Part shown: piece after piece, positions 62,581-64,000 of the stretch
Position numbering within the stretch: position 1 is the first letter of the stretch
How the letters are laid out: every line of letters starts with the position of its first letter
Assembly: GCF_004135285.1 (NCBI RefSeq)
Contig: NZ_CP035494.1
Location: 992,001 to 1,056,000 of the forward strand
Source of the DNA: Microbacterium protaetiae
GTDB lineage: Bacteria > Actinomycetota > Actinomycetes > Actinomycetales > Microbacteriaceae
DNA: 64,000 nt
Direction of reading: 5' to 3'
The notes under the pieces: model-generated
The model's input: only the letters and a program-made list of their open reading frames with translations
Told to the model about the DNA's origin: nothing
The model's database searches: none
Position numbers and translations under genes: made by a program

Positions 62581-63989
62581 CTGCGGCGAGTGTGGCCGGC
62601 GCCGTCGCCGGCGCGGCATACATCGTCGCAGCGCTGCTGTTCATTCTGAGCCTGGCTGGGCTCAGCCGCCAGGAACGCGCCCGCGGCGGCGTGGTCTACG
62701 GCATGATCGGCATGGCCATCGCGCTGCTGGCGACACTGTGGTTGATGATCGCGGATGCCTGGGGGCAGCCTTCGGCGATACTCGGGCTGACGCTGCTGAT
62801 CGTGGCTGTCGCGATCGGTGCCGTGATCGGACTGTGGCGGGCCCGCACCGTGCAGATGACCGGGATGCCCGAGCTCATCGCGCTGTTCCACAGCTTTGTG
62901 GGTGCTGCCGCGGTGCTGGTCGGGTGGAACGGCGCCCTGCACGCCGAGGGGATACCGCAGAACCTGCTGGGCATTCACCACGCCGAGGTGTTCATCGGCG
63001 TGTTCATCGGCGCCGTGACGCTGACCGGGTCGATCGTGGCCTTCCTCAAGCTGTCGGCGAGGATGTCGTCGCGCCCGCTCATGCTGCCCGGCAAGAACGT
63101 GCTCAACGTCGGCGCCCTGGTCGTGTTCGTCGGTCTCACGGTCTGGTACGTGATCACGCCGCAGCTCTGGCTGCTCGTGGTGGTCACGGCGCTCGCGCTG
63201 GCACTCGGCTGGCATCTTGTCGCCTCGATCGGCGGCGGCGACATGCCGGTCGTGATCTCGATGCTCAACAGTTATTCGGGGTGGGCGGCCGCGGCGGCCG
63301 GGTTCCTGCTGAACAACGACCTACTGATCGTCACCGGAGCGCTCGTCGGGTCGTCGGGTGCCTACCTGTCGTACATCATGTGCAAGGCGATGAACCGCTC
63401 GTTCCTCTCGGTGATCGCCGGCGGGTTCGGCATCGAGGCGCCCCGCAGCGGCGAGGAGTCGCAGGGCGAGGTGCAGGAGACGGATGCCGCGGCGGTGGCG
63501 CGCGTGCTGGAAGCGGCATCCACCGTCGTCATCACACCGGGCTACGGCATGGCCGTCGCCCAGGCGCAGTCTGCTGTGGCCGATCTGGCCCGGCGGTTGA
63601 TCGAGCGCGGCGTTCAGGTGCGGTTCGGCATCCATCCCGTGGCCGGGCGCCTGCCCGGGCACATGAACGTGCTGCTGGCCGAGGCGAAGGTGCCCTACGA
63701 CATCGTGCTCGAAATGGACGAGATAAACGACGACCTGGCCGCGACCGACGTCGTGCTGGTCATCGGCGCGAACGACACGGTGAATCCGGCGGCGGCCGAG
63801 GATCCCGGCTCGCCGATCGCCGGAATGCCGGTGCTGCGGGTGTGGGAGGCCCGGCAGGTCGTCGTGTTCAAGCGGTCGATGGCGTCGGGATATGCGGGTG
63901 TGGGCAATCCGCTGTTCTTCCGCGACAACACGCAGATGCTCTTCGGCGACGCGAAGGAGCGCGTGCAGGACATCCTCGCGGCGCTGTGA
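62577..63989 (+). CDS. pntB: NAD(P) transhydrogenase subunit beta
   Basis: 470 residues from the GTG at 62577, whose bases overlap the pntA stop. About eight membrane helices (1-270), then NADP(H)-binding domain III with [51 protein letters not shown] and the [16 protein letters not shown] nucleotide loop. Complete: its TGA ends 11 bases before the window end. Confidence 0.97.
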   Translation: MTAASVAGAVAGAAYIVAALLFILSLAGLSRQERARGGVVYGMIGMAIALLATLWLMIADAWGQPSAILGLTLLIVAVAIGAVIGLWRARTVQMTGMPELIALFHSFVGAAAVLVGWNGALHAEGIPQNLLGIHHAEVFIGVFIGAVTLTGSIVAFLKLSARMSSRPLMLPGKNVLNVGALVVFVGLTVWYVITPQLWLLVVVTALALALGWHLVASIGGGDMPVVISMLNSYSGWAAAAAGFLLNNDLLIVTGALVGSSGAYLSYIMCKAMNRSFLSVIAGGFGIEAPRSGEESQGEVQETDAAAVARVLEAASTVVITPGYGMAVAQAQSAVADLARRLIERGVQVRFGIHPVAGRLPGHMNVLLAEAKVPYDIVLEMDEINDDLAATDVVLVIGANDTVNPAAAEDPGSPIAGMPVLRVWEARQVVVFKRSMASGYAGVGNPLFFRDNTQMLFGDAKERVQDILAAL

Positions 63990-64000
63990 CGGCTCCGCCG

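Overview
The window is very GC-rich, densely coded DNA with GTG starts, ATGA/GTGA gene overlaps, lipoprotein solute-binding proteins, leaderless promoters (TANNNT six or seven bases before the start codon) and a GGATGCC/GGCATCC sequence habit. Together these point to an actinobacterium, most likely Microbacteriaceae (Microbacterium-like). This is inferred from style and gene content, not from a marker gene. No rRNA, tRNA, CRISPR array, insertion sequence or phage gene was seen.

Region 1 (1-15960) looks like a methoxy-aromatic (ferulate/vanillate) catabolic block. It holds the 3' part of an acyl-CoA ligase, a MarR regulator at the end of a five-gene branched-chain-type ABC transporter operon, a divergent secreted alpha/beta hydrolase, an aldehyde dehydrogenase, a metF-purU-ligM-like set for tetrahydrofolate-dependent O-demethylation, a PadR regulator, and an MFS permease with a 12-codon leader ORF. 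A likely route is ester hydrolysis, uptake, CoA activation, side-chain removal (enzyme outside the window), vanillin oxidation, then demethylation with the methyl group leaving as formate.

Region 2 (16114-29789) looks like a flavonol-glycoside (rutin-type) utilisation regulon. It has a cytoplasmic alpha-L-rhamnosidase in an operon with two FAH-family hydrolases and two SDRs, a GH1 beta-glucosidase, a mono-cupin very like quercetin 2,3-dioxygenase coupled to an esterase, a second esterase, a carboxymuconolactone-decarboxylase-like protein, IclR and LysR regulators, and an MFS importer. Four intergenic copies of GAAAGTNACTTTC (22273, 23239, 26167, 29777) tie the transcription units together. 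A second motif, TAGGC-N3-GCCTA, links the LysR gene to the quercetinase promoter. Quercetin cleavage and vanillate demethylation would both lead to protocatechuate.

Region 3 (29889-45601) is mixed: a beta-lactamase-fold protein without its catalytic Ser and Lys, an M13 peptidase, an HdeD-like/lipase fusion, a sugar ABC operon, a MATE exporter, a small coiled-coil membrane protein, a SpoU methyltransferase, a manganese cluster (Nramp, MntR-like regulator, VIT-family transporter) with twin palindromic operators, an SDR, a HAD phosphatase and an overlapping 35-residue membrane microprotein.

Region 4 (46549-63989) holds a LacI-controlled sugar ABC operon with a ROK kinase, a six-gene sulfonate-type sulfur operon (two flavin-dependent LLM monooxygenases, DUF1684 protein, ABC transporter), a divergent hydrolase plus cysteine-synthase-like pair, pyrE, and pntAB transhydrogenase.

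Three noncoding stretches (1162-1979, 45602-46548, 60245-61041) hold arrays of palindromic elements: five of 53 bp, eleven of about 54 bp and three of 86 bp. Their sequences are unrelated but their architecture is alike. They are the least explained features of the window.
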